DNA of 13,505 bases from Candidatus Saccharibacteria bacterium UBA6575 (GCA_002434005.1 DJJF01000042.1:1-13505); one strand, 5' to 3'. Shown: positions 6,969 to 13,443, counted from the first letter of the stretch. The notes: generated from the letters alone by a model not told the origin. Made by a program: numbers and translations.

Positions 6969-6974
6969 AAAGAT

Positions 6975-7259
6975 ATGGAATTTCAGCCAAATATCGACCC
7001 AGATGACCAAGAATGGAGCGTAACGACTCCTTCGGAAGATAGTGAACGGCTAGCAAATATTGACTCAGGTCGAGCTGAGCAGCAAGCTATCCTTGATACG
7101 GCAGAATACTGGGGTATCGACTACGGATCTTTGCCGAGAAACGAGCCACAATGGATCAAAGAACACCTGTTATTAGGGAAGATGACGGTGAGCTGCTTGG
7201 CTATGTTTGCCGTGAATCGTCTGGCTTTACTGCTCGCACGCTATTTGGCTATATACTAG
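6975..7259 (+). CDS. Hypothetical protein, 5' part of a probably frameshifted gene
   Basis: This frame gives 94 residues. The first 62 or so are acidic and soluble (MEFQPNIDPDDQEWS... to QWIKEH) and look like a genuine N-terminus. From about 7160 the frame turns into a hydrophobic run (MTVSCLAMFAVNRLALLL) that is the out-of-frame reading of the next open frame, so the natural protein probably does not contain it. The likely intact product continues in the -1 frame to 7501, about 175 residues in all. The ATG is placed 6 bases after a -10 box. Function unknown. An alternative is two overlapping genes, but an overlap of more than 100 bases is unlikely. Confidence 0.55.
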   Translation: MEFQPNIDPDDQEWSVTTPSEDSERLANIDSGRAEQQAILDTAEYWGIDYGSLPRNEPQWIKEHLLLGKMTVSCLAMFAVNRLALLLARYLAIY

Positions 7260-7501
7260 CGCGCACCGAAAGTGCAGAGAGTGCTGAAATGATTGTGAGA
7301 AACGAAGGCTTACTAGTCTTAAAAGGCATGTGGCGATACTATGATTCTTCTGAGAAAGAATGGTTCGCCTGTATCTTAACCGAAGTATTCGAAAATAAAG
7401 TCATCGTCACCCGAACGAACGAGCTTGGATACCAAGATCCAGCGTGGCACAAAGTCGTTACGATAAAAAATCCTGACGATACAATCCTACAAAAGGGTTA
7501 A
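7151..7501 (+). CDS. Hypothetical protein, 3' part of a probably frameshifted gene
   Basis: This frame is open from 7097 to the TAA at 7499-7501; the first ATG is at 7151. It gives 116 residues with a convincing soluble composition: EDDGELLGYVC, then an aromatic segment (FTARTLFGYIL), a helix, and a beta-rich C-terminus (WFACILTEVFENKVIVTRTN). No ribosome-binding site precedes 7151, and a joined reading QWIKEH-PVIREDDGELLGY across the frames is smooth. This part is therefore best read as the C-terminal two thirds of the gene starting at 6975. I saw no classical slippery heptamer in the overlap (7097-7256), which points to a one-base deletion or an assembly error rather than programmed frameshifting. 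I do not recognise the family. Confidence 0.6.
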   Translation: MDQRTPVIREDDGELLGYVCRESSGFTARTLFGYILARTESAESAEMIVRNEGLLVLKGMWRYYDSSEKEWFACILTEVFENKVIVTRTNELGYQDPAWHKVVTIKNPDDTILQKG

Positions 7502-7571
7502 GTTAGCCTTCAGATATTTCTCAGAAACCTTTGGTACATTAGTACGAATAGTTGTTGACGTGACTACAGAG

Positions 7572-7580
7572 TGGTATAAT
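7572..7580 (+). promoter_or_regulatory. Extended -10 promoter of the PH-like gene
   Basis: TGG-TATAAT (hexamer 7575-7580) is a perfect extended -10. A TTGACG at 7555-7560 is only 14 bases upstream. TTGTTG at 7552-7557 has ideal 17-base spacing but a weaker match. The start is expected near 7587, leaving a leader of about 20 bases that carries GGAGGA (7595-7600), 6 bases before the GTG. Confidence 0.7.
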
Positions 7581-7606
7581 TAGGTCACAAGATCGGAGGA
7601 CGCGAC

Positions 7607-8359
7607 GTGGACGAAGATAAAACCCTTACCCAAGCGCCTATTGCCGATGACTTCCAACCAAAAGCTAGTCCATACGAGATGCTTATGCGCCAAAGTCGTA
7701 AACTTGGCGGCGTTGCGACTCGTACGTTTGACGTGACGAAGGAATTTCTCAAGCAGGACGTATCAACGCTTCACCCTGACAAGATACTATTTGGGAAACG
7801 ATCAGCTACAGATGATTCCTCGGCTCCAAGTGAAGCGCAACGAGATCAAAAGCAGACGAGAAACACACCCGCTAGCTTTGCTGCGAGGGCGGTAGACGGT
7901 ATCAGGGAGAGTATGGAGCGTGATTCACGGACACTCGACCCCCGGGACGGTCTTCGTAAGATCGTAAAAAAGTCTCATCAACTCCTTGCTAGTGCACAAA
8001 CGGTAATCCTCCCGATAAATCTGTTTCCGGATTCAGTAACAGTGGATCGAACGAAAGTTACGATTACGAAGCGAACGTTTTTCTGGTCTTCGAGCGTTAT
8101 AAGCATTCGGATTGAGGATGTCTTGAACATAGCATGTAGTACGGGGCCAATATTTGGATCGCTAACCATATCGAGTCGCGTTATGAATTCAACAGATCAC
8201 TACGAAATTGATTACTTCTGGCGTAAGGATGCTTTGTACTTGAAGCAGCTCATTCAAGGATATGTAATCGCACAGCACAATCAAATTGAAACGTCACATC
8301 TGAACCGCCGAGATTTGGTACGAACACTTCTTGAGCTGGGAAACGATTCAGACTACTAG
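7607..8359 (+). CDS. Hypothetical protein with a PH-like domain
   Basis: 250 residues starting at GTG, chosen because GGAGGA lies 6 bases upstream. There is no signal peptide. Residues about 1-130 are polar, low-complexity and probably partly disordered, with many charged and Ser/Thr residues. Residues about 136-222 alternate beta strands and end in a helix: LFPDSVTVDRTKVTITKR, SVISIRIEDVLNI, GSLTISSR, and DALYLKQLIQGYVIA. This is the pattern of bacterial pleckstrin-homology (bPH) domains. Such domains bind lipids or other proteins, but no ligand site can be named here. A short helical tail (about 230-245) follows. The gene has a normal leader, unlike its neighbours. The PH assignment is by pattern only. 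Confidence 0.8.
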   Translation: MDEDKTLTQAPIADDFQPKASPYEMLMRQSRKLGGVATRTFDVTKEFLKQDVSTLHPDKILFGKRSATDDSSAPSEAQRDQKQTRNTPASFAARAVDGIRESMERDSRTLDPRDGLRKIVKKSHQLLASAQTVILPINLFPDSVTVDRTKVTITKRTFFWSSSVISIRIEDVLNIACSTGPIFGSLTISSRVMNSTDHYEIDYFWRKDALYLKQLIQGYVIAQHNQIETSHLNRRDLVRTLLELGNDSDY

Positions 8360-8377
8360 GACATATCTCTCGGCTTT

Positions 8378-8386
8378 TGGTATACT
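8378..8386 (+). promoter_or_regulatory. Extended -10 promoter of the kinase-like gene
   Basis: TGG-TATACT (hexamer 8381-8386) ends 9 bases before the ATG at 8396. The predicted start near 8393 gives an essentially leaderless mRNA. No Shine-Dalgarno sequence is present. Confidence 0.6.
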
Positions 8387-8395
8387 TACTACCAT

Positions 8396-8950
8396 ATGAA
8401 GTCACTCCAGCTAGACAAGCCGCACGCCATTGTAGTCATAGGAATTCAGGGCAGCGGCAAAACCTTTTTTGCTGAAAAATTTGCCACTACATTCAAAGCT
8501 CCGTATATAGAACAAGCATTTTTCAATGGCGCCGCACGTGATGCGAAGGCCGCGAGCGATTTATTCGAATCAGTTCTGGCAGAAACGTTGAAAACCGGAA
8601 AATCTATTGTAGTCGAACTTGCCAATGCGTCACGAAATGACAGATTGGAAATTGCGAAGCATCTTTCTAAGGCTGGATATGAACTTATGCTTATTTGGGT
8701 ACAGGTAGATCAAGAGACGGCGATGATTCGTGCAAAACGTGCATCGGGTGTCACCCAGGCTGAGTACCGGGAAGACTCAAAACGTTTCATGGCCCCACTT
8801 CAAAGCGAGAAACCGCTAGTAATCAGTGGTAAGCACACGTTTGCATCCCAAGCGAAAGTTGCACTGAAGCGCCTTTCACCGCCGCGCCCAGCTCAAAAAC
8901 CAAGTGAACGGCCTCAGCAAGCACACCGTGGCCAAATCATTGTCAGGTAG
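8396..8950 (+). CDS. P-loop kinase-like ATP-binding protein
   Basis: 184 residues. A hydrophobic strand followed by GIQGSGKT (16-23) is a textbook Walker A motif. The spacing and small size fit the nucleoside/nucleotide-kinase or zeta-toxin-like (AAA_33) group of P-loop phosphotransferases. SIVVELANASRNDR (about 69-82) holds the second acidic strand, and an RAKRA stretch (about 112-116) may be part of the lid. The C-terminus (about 160-184) is a Pro/Arg/Gln-rich basic tail that looks disordered. Substrate is unknown. No antitoxin-like small gene is next to it, so a toxin role is not supported. It is followed after 4 bases by the metallopeptidase gene and is probably co-transcribed with it. 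Confidence 0.8.
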   Translation: MKSLQLDKPHAIVVIGIQGSGKTFFAEKFATTFKAPYIEQAFFNGAARDAKAASDLFESVLAETLKTGKSIVVELANASRNDRLEIAKHLSKAGYELMLIWVQVDQETAMIRAKRASGVTQAEYREDSKRFMAPLQSEKPLVISGKHTFASQAKVALKRLSPPRPAQKPSERPQQAHRGQIIVR

Positions 8951-8954
8951 CAGT

Positions 8955-9641
8955 ATGCCTACAATCGAAGATAACGAATTCGGCACGATATCAGTGCGAA
9001 AAGTATCGCGTTCAAATACTATGCGAGCTACAGTTGCACCAAATGGCACACTTCGAATATCAGTTCCGTCGCTCGCACCAATGTTTATGGTGAAACGAAT
9101 GATATCTAGTTCTCGCGGAGATCTTCGAAAGCTTATGAACGCTCATCCGACGATACAGATTATCGATGGTCTTCAAGTAGGTAAGAGTCATATTATGTTA
9201 GTACGGCAAGGTGATACTAACTCAGCTCGGCGCCGGGGTCTACGTATTCACGTGACACTTCGCTCGGATGATGCTCGTTCAGACCCAGCACTACAAAAAG
9301 AGGTGCGTACAGCAGTCCTTGCGGCGCTTCGAAAAGAAGCAAAGCACCATTTGCCGCACCGCATCCAGCATCTGGCGACGTTGCATGGCTTTAAGTATTC
9401 AAGCCTACGGTTTACACATGCGAGCAGTCGCTGGGGGAGCTGCAATAGCCAGCAGGCGATTAGTTTGAATATTGCATTGATGAATCTGCCGTTTGAGCTG
9501 ATAGATTACGTACTAGTTCATGAACTTGCTCACACGGTTCAATTGAATCATTCGAAAGAATTCTGGAACGAAGTCGCTAAGGCTGTGCCTGAATATAAGC
9601 AGCTCCGTAAGCAGCTAAAAAGCCACAATCCAGCCATATAA
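8955..9641 (+). CDS. YgjP/DUF45-type (SprT-like fold) zinc metallopeptidase
   Basis: 228 residues. HELAH (189-193) plus His199 form the HExxH-x5-H zinc site of the YgjP/WLM group, and SRWGSC (158-163) is the other conserved family motif. The N-terminal half (about 1-100) is the beta-rich domain normal for the family. Soluble, with no signal peptide. The physiological substrate of this family is not established. The frame is open to 8904, but the ATG at 8955 is preferred: it lies 4 bases after the kinase stop, has AGGT at the end of that gene as a weak ribosome-binding site, and removes an overlap that has no family-like sequence. Length fits the usual 220-250 residues. Confidence 0.88.
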   Translation: MPTIEDNEFGTISVRKVSRSNTMRATVAPNGTLRISVPSLAPMFMVKRMISSSRGDLRKLMNAHPTIQIIDGLQVGKSHIMLVRQGDTNSARRRGLRIHVTLRSDDARSDPALQKEVRTAVLAALRKEAKHHLPHRIQHLATLHGFKYSSLRFTHASSRWGSCNSQQAISLNIALMNLPFELIDYVLVHELAHTVQLNHSKEFWNEVAKAVPEYKQLRKQLKSHNPAI

Positions 9642-9644
9642 CGC

Positions 9645-9650
9645 TATAAT
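9645..9650 (+). promoter_or_regulatory. -10 box of the histidine kinase gene
   Basis: TATAAT ends 7 bases before the ATG at 9658, so the first transcribed base should be the A of the start codon or its neighbour. The -35 region is weak. No ribosome-binding site is present. It starts just 3 bases after the metallopeptidase stop. Confidence 0.55.
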
Positions 9651-9657
9651 AATTGAT

Positions 9658-10743
9658 ATGAAGAGCGGTGGGACAGATCACGAACAAATCTTAACGATCG
9701 TGAACAACTTGGCAGATGCGGTATTTAGCGTTGATTCAGATGGAATAATTCGTTTATTTAACGCAGCAGGACTGAACTTACTCGATACGAATTCGAGTAT
9801 TGAGGGTAAAAAAATCGACGATGTATTCACATTAGAAGATGCCGATGGAAAATCCGTACATTTATTTGATCAAATAAAAGCAGTTCACACCGTTACAGTT
9901 GACGACAGTCTACGTATGCGATCAGGCGACGATGTTATGCGGCTAGAGCTCACCTATGCGCCGATCAGAAGCAGTTATTCCACCAATGACCCATCGGGTA
10001 CTAGCCAGGGCTACATCGTTATTGCCCGAGACGTGACTCGCCTAAAAAGCCTCGAAGAAGAACGCGACGAATTTATAAGTGTCGTCAGTCATGAGCTTCG
10101 TACGCCGGTTGCCGTAGCGGAAGGCACGATAAGCAATGCTCAGCTGATGCTTGGGCGTAATCTAGAAGATACGCGGCAGATCAAGAAGAATCTTGATGAG
10201 GCACACGAGCAGGTAGTCTATCTCGCCAAAATGGTAAACGACTTAAGTACCCTGTCTAGGGCAGAACGTGGCATTGCAGCCGAGATCGAGCGTATTAATG
10301 TCAAAGATATGGCTCATGATCTGTTTAATGAATACGCATCTGAGGCAAAAAATGCAAAACTTCATTTCAACCTTGAACTTGAGCCAGGGCTCGGCTATGT
10401 TGAGGCGAGTAGGCTATATCTTCACGAACTTCTTCAAAATTTCATCACTAACGCAATCAAATACACCAAAGAAGGATCAATTACTCTGAGTGTTAGCTCG
10501 GTTGGGAAAAACCTACGATTTGAGGTTGCTGATACTGGAATCGGGATAAGTAAATCAGATCAATCAAAAATATTCGACAAATTCTATCGCTCAGAGGATT
10601 TTAGAACGCGTGAAACAAATGGCACCGGACTTGGACTATACGTTACTCGTAAACTCGCACGAAAAATGGGAACTAAAATTGAGCTAAGAAGCCGTTTAAA
10701 CCACGGTTCTACATTCAGTTTTGAGCTACCGAAAAACTCCTAA
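9658..10743 (+). CDS. Soluble PAS-domain sensor histidine kinase
   Basis: 361 residues: an N-terminal PAS domain (about 8-128), a HisKA dimerisation domain with the phospho-acceptor motif SHELRTP (144-150, His145), and a HATPase_c domain with the N box LLQNFITNAIKYT, G1 box VADTGIGIS, F box FDKFYR and G2 box GTGLGLYV. All catalytic elements are present. There is no transmembrane segment, so it should sense a cytoplasmic signal or bind other membrane proteins. No response regulator is encoded in the window, making it an orphan here. Predicted leaderless. Its TAA abuts the stop of the convergent GT2 gene with no base between them and no terminator hairpin seen. Confidence 0.95.
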   Translation: MKSGGTDHEQILTIVNNLADAVFSVDSDGIIRLFNAAGLNLLDTNSSIEGKKIDDVFTLEDADGKSVHLFDQIKAVHTVTVDDSLRMRSGDDVMRLELTYAPIRSSYSTNDPSGTSQGYIVIARDVTRLKSLEEERDEFISVVSHELRTPVAVAEGTISNAQLMLGRNLEDTRQIKKNLDEAHEQVVYLAKMVNDLSTLSRAERGIAAEIERINVKDMAHDLFNEYASEAKNAKLHFNLELEPGLGYVEASRLYLHELLQNFITNAIKYTKEGSITLSVSSVGKNLRFEVADTGIGISKSDQSKIFDKFYRSEDFRTRETNGTGLGLYVTRKLARKMGTKIELRSRLNHGSTFSFELPKNS

Positions 10744-11877
10744 CTACTCGTTTATCTCTAGTCGTTCGTGAGATATTGGCTGAGCCGATACACGTCGACC
10801 TTTCCAGGTTACCGAACCAGTTACATGCATGTAGATGCTTCTAAGTAAGAGCACGATTTCTTGAATAATCATGAGCGGCCAAAAGATTAGTTTGAAAATA
10901 AGTATTGGTTTAGCATTGAGCCGCCGCGAAACAATCCAAAATGATACAAGGTTCAATGCGATGAGTGTTAATGCCCATTGTGAGGCAGTCTTGTCCCAAT
11001 TTAACAGCAGGATTACGACAAACGGCGCAATAAATAGACCGAGTACAAACATAAAAAGCAATGACTGCACAATGTTCCTACCCGTTATCGGATAGTACAG
11101 CCGAACAGCTGTTTCCCATTGAGAACGGAGTCTTTTTTCGAATGTTACTCCAAGTTCTTTAGACGATACAAAGTATCTATATGCTCCTTGCCGATGAAGC
11201 TGGCGAGCGAGGTGACGCTCGGGTCGTACGGCCATTCCATAGTTATTGAGACCAACTCCATCTTTCAGCAATGCGGCCTTTTCTACAATCCAAAGTGCAC
11301 TGGCTGCCGGGGGATTTTTACGCGTCCCAAGAAGCAGCTCCCAGTGATACCTAAGAGTGCCGAGCAAGGCACTAGTATGCTCAATATCTGTTCGGCGTGG
11401 CAATACCGATACCATGGAGACTTGGGGTGACGACATCATATCAACAAGTCGGGCGGTGGTATCTCGCTGTATGAATGTATCGACATCTAAAAACAGAATA
11501 AGATCACCGCTCGCTTCGTTGATCAATGTTTGATAGGCGTGGTTCTTACCGAGCCAGCCAGGTGGCAAAGAGTCACCTGCAACAAATCTCACACCAGCTG
11601 ATGCGAATGATTTGATTATTAGCGATGTATCATCAGTACTACTGTCATCGAGAACAAGAATTTCTAGTTTTGGGTAATCGTTTTTAAGAATCCGTTCTAG
11701 CGACTGGGCGAGAGCATGTGTTTCATTTCGCGCAGCAATACACACAGATACGGTCGGTAAATTTTGACCAACCACAGGCACACCGGAGGGTTTGAATTTT
11801 CGAATTGTTGCATATGACCTAATAAAAAATGCGAGAGATACGGCAGTAGATGCGCTGAGAAGTAGCTGAATTACCAT
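10744..11877 (-). CDS. Membrane-bound family 2 glycosyltransferase (CrtQ/CruC-like)
   Basis: 377 residues. An N-terminal membrane helix (about 3-20) is followed by a GT-A domain: VSVCIAARNE (43-52), LEILVLDDSSTDDT (71-84), PPGWLGKNHA (105-114) and GDLILFLDVDT (124-134, with DVD as the metal/UDP-sugar motif). Three hydrophobic segments follow (about 270-293, 300-316 and 325-348), then a TWKGRR signature near the C-terminus. PPGWLGK together with the late TWKGR is typical of the CrtQ/CruC-type enzymes known to act on carotenoids and other lipids. No carotenoid genes are nearby, so the acceptor is unknown. The usual acidic ED catalytic-base motif is not obvious; RPERHLARQLHR (218-229) occupies the expected region. 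The gene runs convergently into the histidine kinase and is predicted leaderless. Confidence 0.9.
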   Translation of the reverse strand: MVIQLLLSASTAVSLAFFIRSYATIRKFKPSGVPVVGQNLPTVSVCIAARNETHALAQSLERILKNDYPKLEILVLDDSSTDDTSLIIKSFASAGVRFVAGDSLPPGWLGKNHAYQTLINEASGDLILFLDVDTFIQRDTTARLVDMMSSPQVSMVSVLPRRTDIEHTSALLGTLRYHWELLLGTRKNPPAASALWIVEKAALLKDGVGLNNYGMAVRPERHLARQLHRQGAYRYFVSSKELGVTFEKRLRSQWETAVRLYYPITGRNIVQSLLFMFVLGLFIAPFVVILLLNWDKTASQWALTLIALNLVSFWIVSRRLNAKPILIFKLIFWPLMIIQEIVLLLRSIYMHVTGSVTWKGRRVSAQPISHERLEINE

Positions 11878-11884
11878 TCTTTAA

Positions 11885-11890
11885 AGTATA
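11885..11890 (-). promoter_or_regulatory. -10 box of the GT2 gene
   Basis: On the minus strand TATACT ends exactly 7 bases before the ATG (first base 11877), with no ribosome-binding site between. Transcription should start at the start codon. Confidence 0.55.
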
Positions 11891-11919
11891 TACTAGCCCA
11901 GCAGCTTGAGCTCCTAAAG

Positions 11920-11948
11920 TTGACAACATACCCCTGTTCCACTATAGT
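11920..11948 (+). promoter_or_regulatory. Promoter of secE-nusG
   Basis: -35 TTGACA (11920-11925, perfect consensus), a 17-base spacer and -10 TATAGT (11943-11948). It is the best sigma-70-type promoter in the window. The start should be near 11955, about 47 bases before the secE start codon. A second TTGACA at 11954-11959 has no matching -10. Confidence 0.85.
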
Positions 11949-11960
11949 GTCTATTGACAG

Positions 11961-11981
11961 TCTGCTAGCAGCAGATTTTTT
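11961..11981 (+). terminator. Terminator-like hairpin in the secE leader (possible attenuator)
   Basis: TCTGCT (11961-11966) pairs perfectly with AGCAGA (11970-11975) around the loop AGC and is followed by six T. It lies between the predicted transcription start (near 11955) and the secE ribosome-binding site. If it acts, it acts on the secE-nusG transcript itself. The stem is short at 6 bp. Confidence 0.5.
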
Positions 11982-12001
11982 AATTGGGAGAGCTAAAAGT
12001 A

Positions 12002-12328
12002 GTGGCAAAGAACCAAGATAAGACCAAAGTAACGCGGATATCAGCAACCGACACAACGAAACCTACAAAGGTGTCAAAAACTAAAGCTGAAAAGCCAGTC
12101 AAGACGAAGAAGACTTCGATTAAGCGTAAGCGATCTTTCGGCATTCTGGGCAAAATTGGTGGCTACTTTAAAGGAGCGTGGGTAGAACTTCGTCAGGTTC
12201 ACTGGCCTACTCGTTCTGCTACATGGGGCTTGACCGGTGCGGTGCTACTCTTTGCAGCATTCTTTGTAGTCTTCATCACTCTCCTAGACGCAGGATTTAA
12301 ATACGTTTTCGAACAAATTTTGAGATAA
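12002..12328 (+). CDS. secE: Protein translocase subunit SecE
   Basis: 108 residues. SecE clamps the SecY channel in the inner membrane and is essential for protein export. The N-terminal part (about 1-55) is a long Lys/Thr-rich basic extension. The conserved part begins at GYFKGAWVELRQVHWPTRSAT (about 53-73), which contains the amphipathic helix and the W-P-T/S-R signature. A single transmembrane helix follows (about 77-98). GTG at 12002 is preferred over TTG at 11984: GGGAGAG (11986-11992) gives a 9-base spacer to the GTG, whereas the TTG has no such site. Twelve bases separate it from nusG, the normal partner gene. The lone C-terminal helix is the form found in most bacteria. Confidence 0.95.
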   Translation: MAKNQDKTKVTRISATDTTKPTKVSKTKAEKPVKTKKTSIKRKRSFGILGKIGGYFKGAWVELRQVHWPTRSATWGLTGAVLLFAAFFVVFITLLDAGFKYVFEQILR

Positions 12329-12340
12329 GGAAAAGGATTA

Positions 12341-12886
12341 ATGAGTAAGAACCGATACGATTCAACGAGACAGTGGTACGCAGTCCATACGTACAGTGGC
12401 TACGAAGAAAAAGTAGGCGACAGTATCCGTCAGCGTATTAATGCTGTCGATATGGCCGACAAGATTTTCGATGTTATGGTGCCAAAGGAAAAGCAGATTC
12501 AAATCAAGAACGGTAAGCGAAAAGTCGTAGAAAGCAAGATTTTCCAAGGCTATGTACTGGTTGAAATGAAGTTGACCGACGAAACATGGTACATCGTACG
12601 AAACACCCCAGGTGTAACCGGCTTTGTAGGAAGCGGCACCGAACCAACTCCTGTTTCTGACGGTGAAATCGCTAAGATCAAGAAGCGCATGGGTGTCGAA
12701 GACCCTAAGCACAACATCGACTTTACTCCCGGAGAAGTTGTTTCAATCACCGACGGCCCATTCAAAGGCTTCGACGGTGCGATCGCTGAAATTGACGCCG
12801 TCAAGGGTAAGATCCGTGTTATGGTGAGCATGTTTGGCCGTGACACTCCCGTTGAGCTTGACGCACTTCAAGTTAAAAAAGTCTAG
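12341..12886 (+). CDS. nusG: Transcription termination/antitermination protein NusG
   Basis: 181 residues, the normal length. The NGN domain (about 10-105) shows QWYAVHTYSGYEEKV, the central IFQGYVLVEM strand and the VRNTPGVTGFVG segment. The KOW domain (about 128-181) contains FTPGEVVSITDGPFKGFDGAI. NusG binds the RNA polymerase clamp, affects pausing, and links transcription to Rho or the ribosome. AAGGAAAAGGA (12327-12337), overlapping the secE stop, is a strong ribosome-binding site. It is cotranscribed with secE. An unrelated gene follows after 9 bases, where rplK is normally found. Confidence 0.98.
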   Translation: MSKNRYDSTRQWYAVHTYSGYEEKVGDSIRQRINAVDMADKIFDVMVPKEKQIQIKNGKRKVVESKIFQGYVLVEMKLTDETWYIVRNTPGVTGFVGSGTEPTPVSDGEIAKIKKRMGVEDPKHNIDFTPGEVVSITDGPFKGFDGAIAEIDAVKGKIRVMVSMFGRDTPVELDALQVKKV

Positions 12887-12895
12887 AGCAGAGTA

Positions 12896-13390
12896 GTGAG
12901 AACCTGGAATCCACAATTTGCGGTCGCGATTCCTCATCCGGACAGGGAAAGGACCGCATTCGCAATAGATTCACGCACATTGACTCTACCTGCCCGCGCC
13001 GAAGCAGAAGGATTCAAGCCGCAATCAACCTACGAGCGGACCGCTCTTGGCCTAGCCCAAACCGTAACTGGTAGCCGCTTGCATTCAGTTGATAGGCGTC
13101 TCGTGAGTGAAGTTCAACAGACTCTATACATTATGAAGCCAAGCGAGGACGATGTTCTGCAAGCTGGACATGAATGGCTCGACTGCGATATTGAAACAAT
13201 CCGTGGACAATATAGAGAGATTAAAGACCTGCCGCTTGGACGGAAGCGCGAATCTCAAGAGAAAATAGCCATGCAGGCCCTCCATATTTTTACTTTGTTT
13301 AATGCCATGGGCACTGACCGTGAAAAAGCTGTTTTACTGAGCTGGTTCTGTGAAAATTCCGGAATGTACGGCCTAGACAAGCTGGTGTAA
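12896..13390 (+). CDS. Hypothetical protein between nusG and rplK
   Basis: 164 residues, starting at GTG 9 bases after the nusG stop; no ATG start exists in the N-terminal third. The ribosome-binding site is weak (GAGCAGAG). I do not recognise the family. It is soluble, with no signal or membrane segment. The N-terminus (about 1-45) contains Trp, Pro and charged residues, and the rest (about 45-164) looks largely alpha-helical, with HEWLDCDIETIRGQYREIKDLP and a C-terminal helix pair ending in an aromatic NSGMYGLDKL tail. The position implies cotranscription with nusG and possibly a role linked to transcription or ribosome assembly, but that is inference from location only. Confidence 0.75.
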   Translation: MRTWNPQFAVAIPHPDRERTAFAIDSRTLTLPARAEAEGFKPQSTYERTALGLAQTVTGSRLHSVDRRLVSEVQQTLYIMKPSEDDVLQAGHEWLDCDIETIRGQYREIKDLPLGRKRESQEKIAMQALHIFTLFNAMGTDREKAVLLSWFCENSGMYGLDKLV

Positions 13391-13415
13391 TTGCTGTACT
13401 ATATGCAAGTTACGC

Positions 13416-13443
13416 ACTGCTAAATGCTTCAACTAATAGCAGT
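13416..13443 (+). promoter_or_regulatory. Stem-loop in the rplK leader
   Basis: ACTGCTA (13416-13422) pairs perfectly with TAGCAGT (13437-13443) around a 14-base loop, 21 bases before the rplK ATG. No T run follows, so it is not a terminator. In many bacteria ribosomal protein L1 represses the rplK-rplA operon at its leader, so this is a possible regulatory site. I cannot match it to the L1 target structure. Confidence 0.3.

Noticed and set aside
8396..8950. Zeta-toxin of a toxin-antitoxin pair.
   Set aside because: The fold class fits, but no small antitoxin gene lies next to it and the downstream gene is a metallopeptidase.
11954..11959. Second TTGACA as the -35 box of secE.
   Set aside because: The region 16-18 bases downstream is a T run, not a -10 hexamer; the promoter at 11920-11948 is far better.
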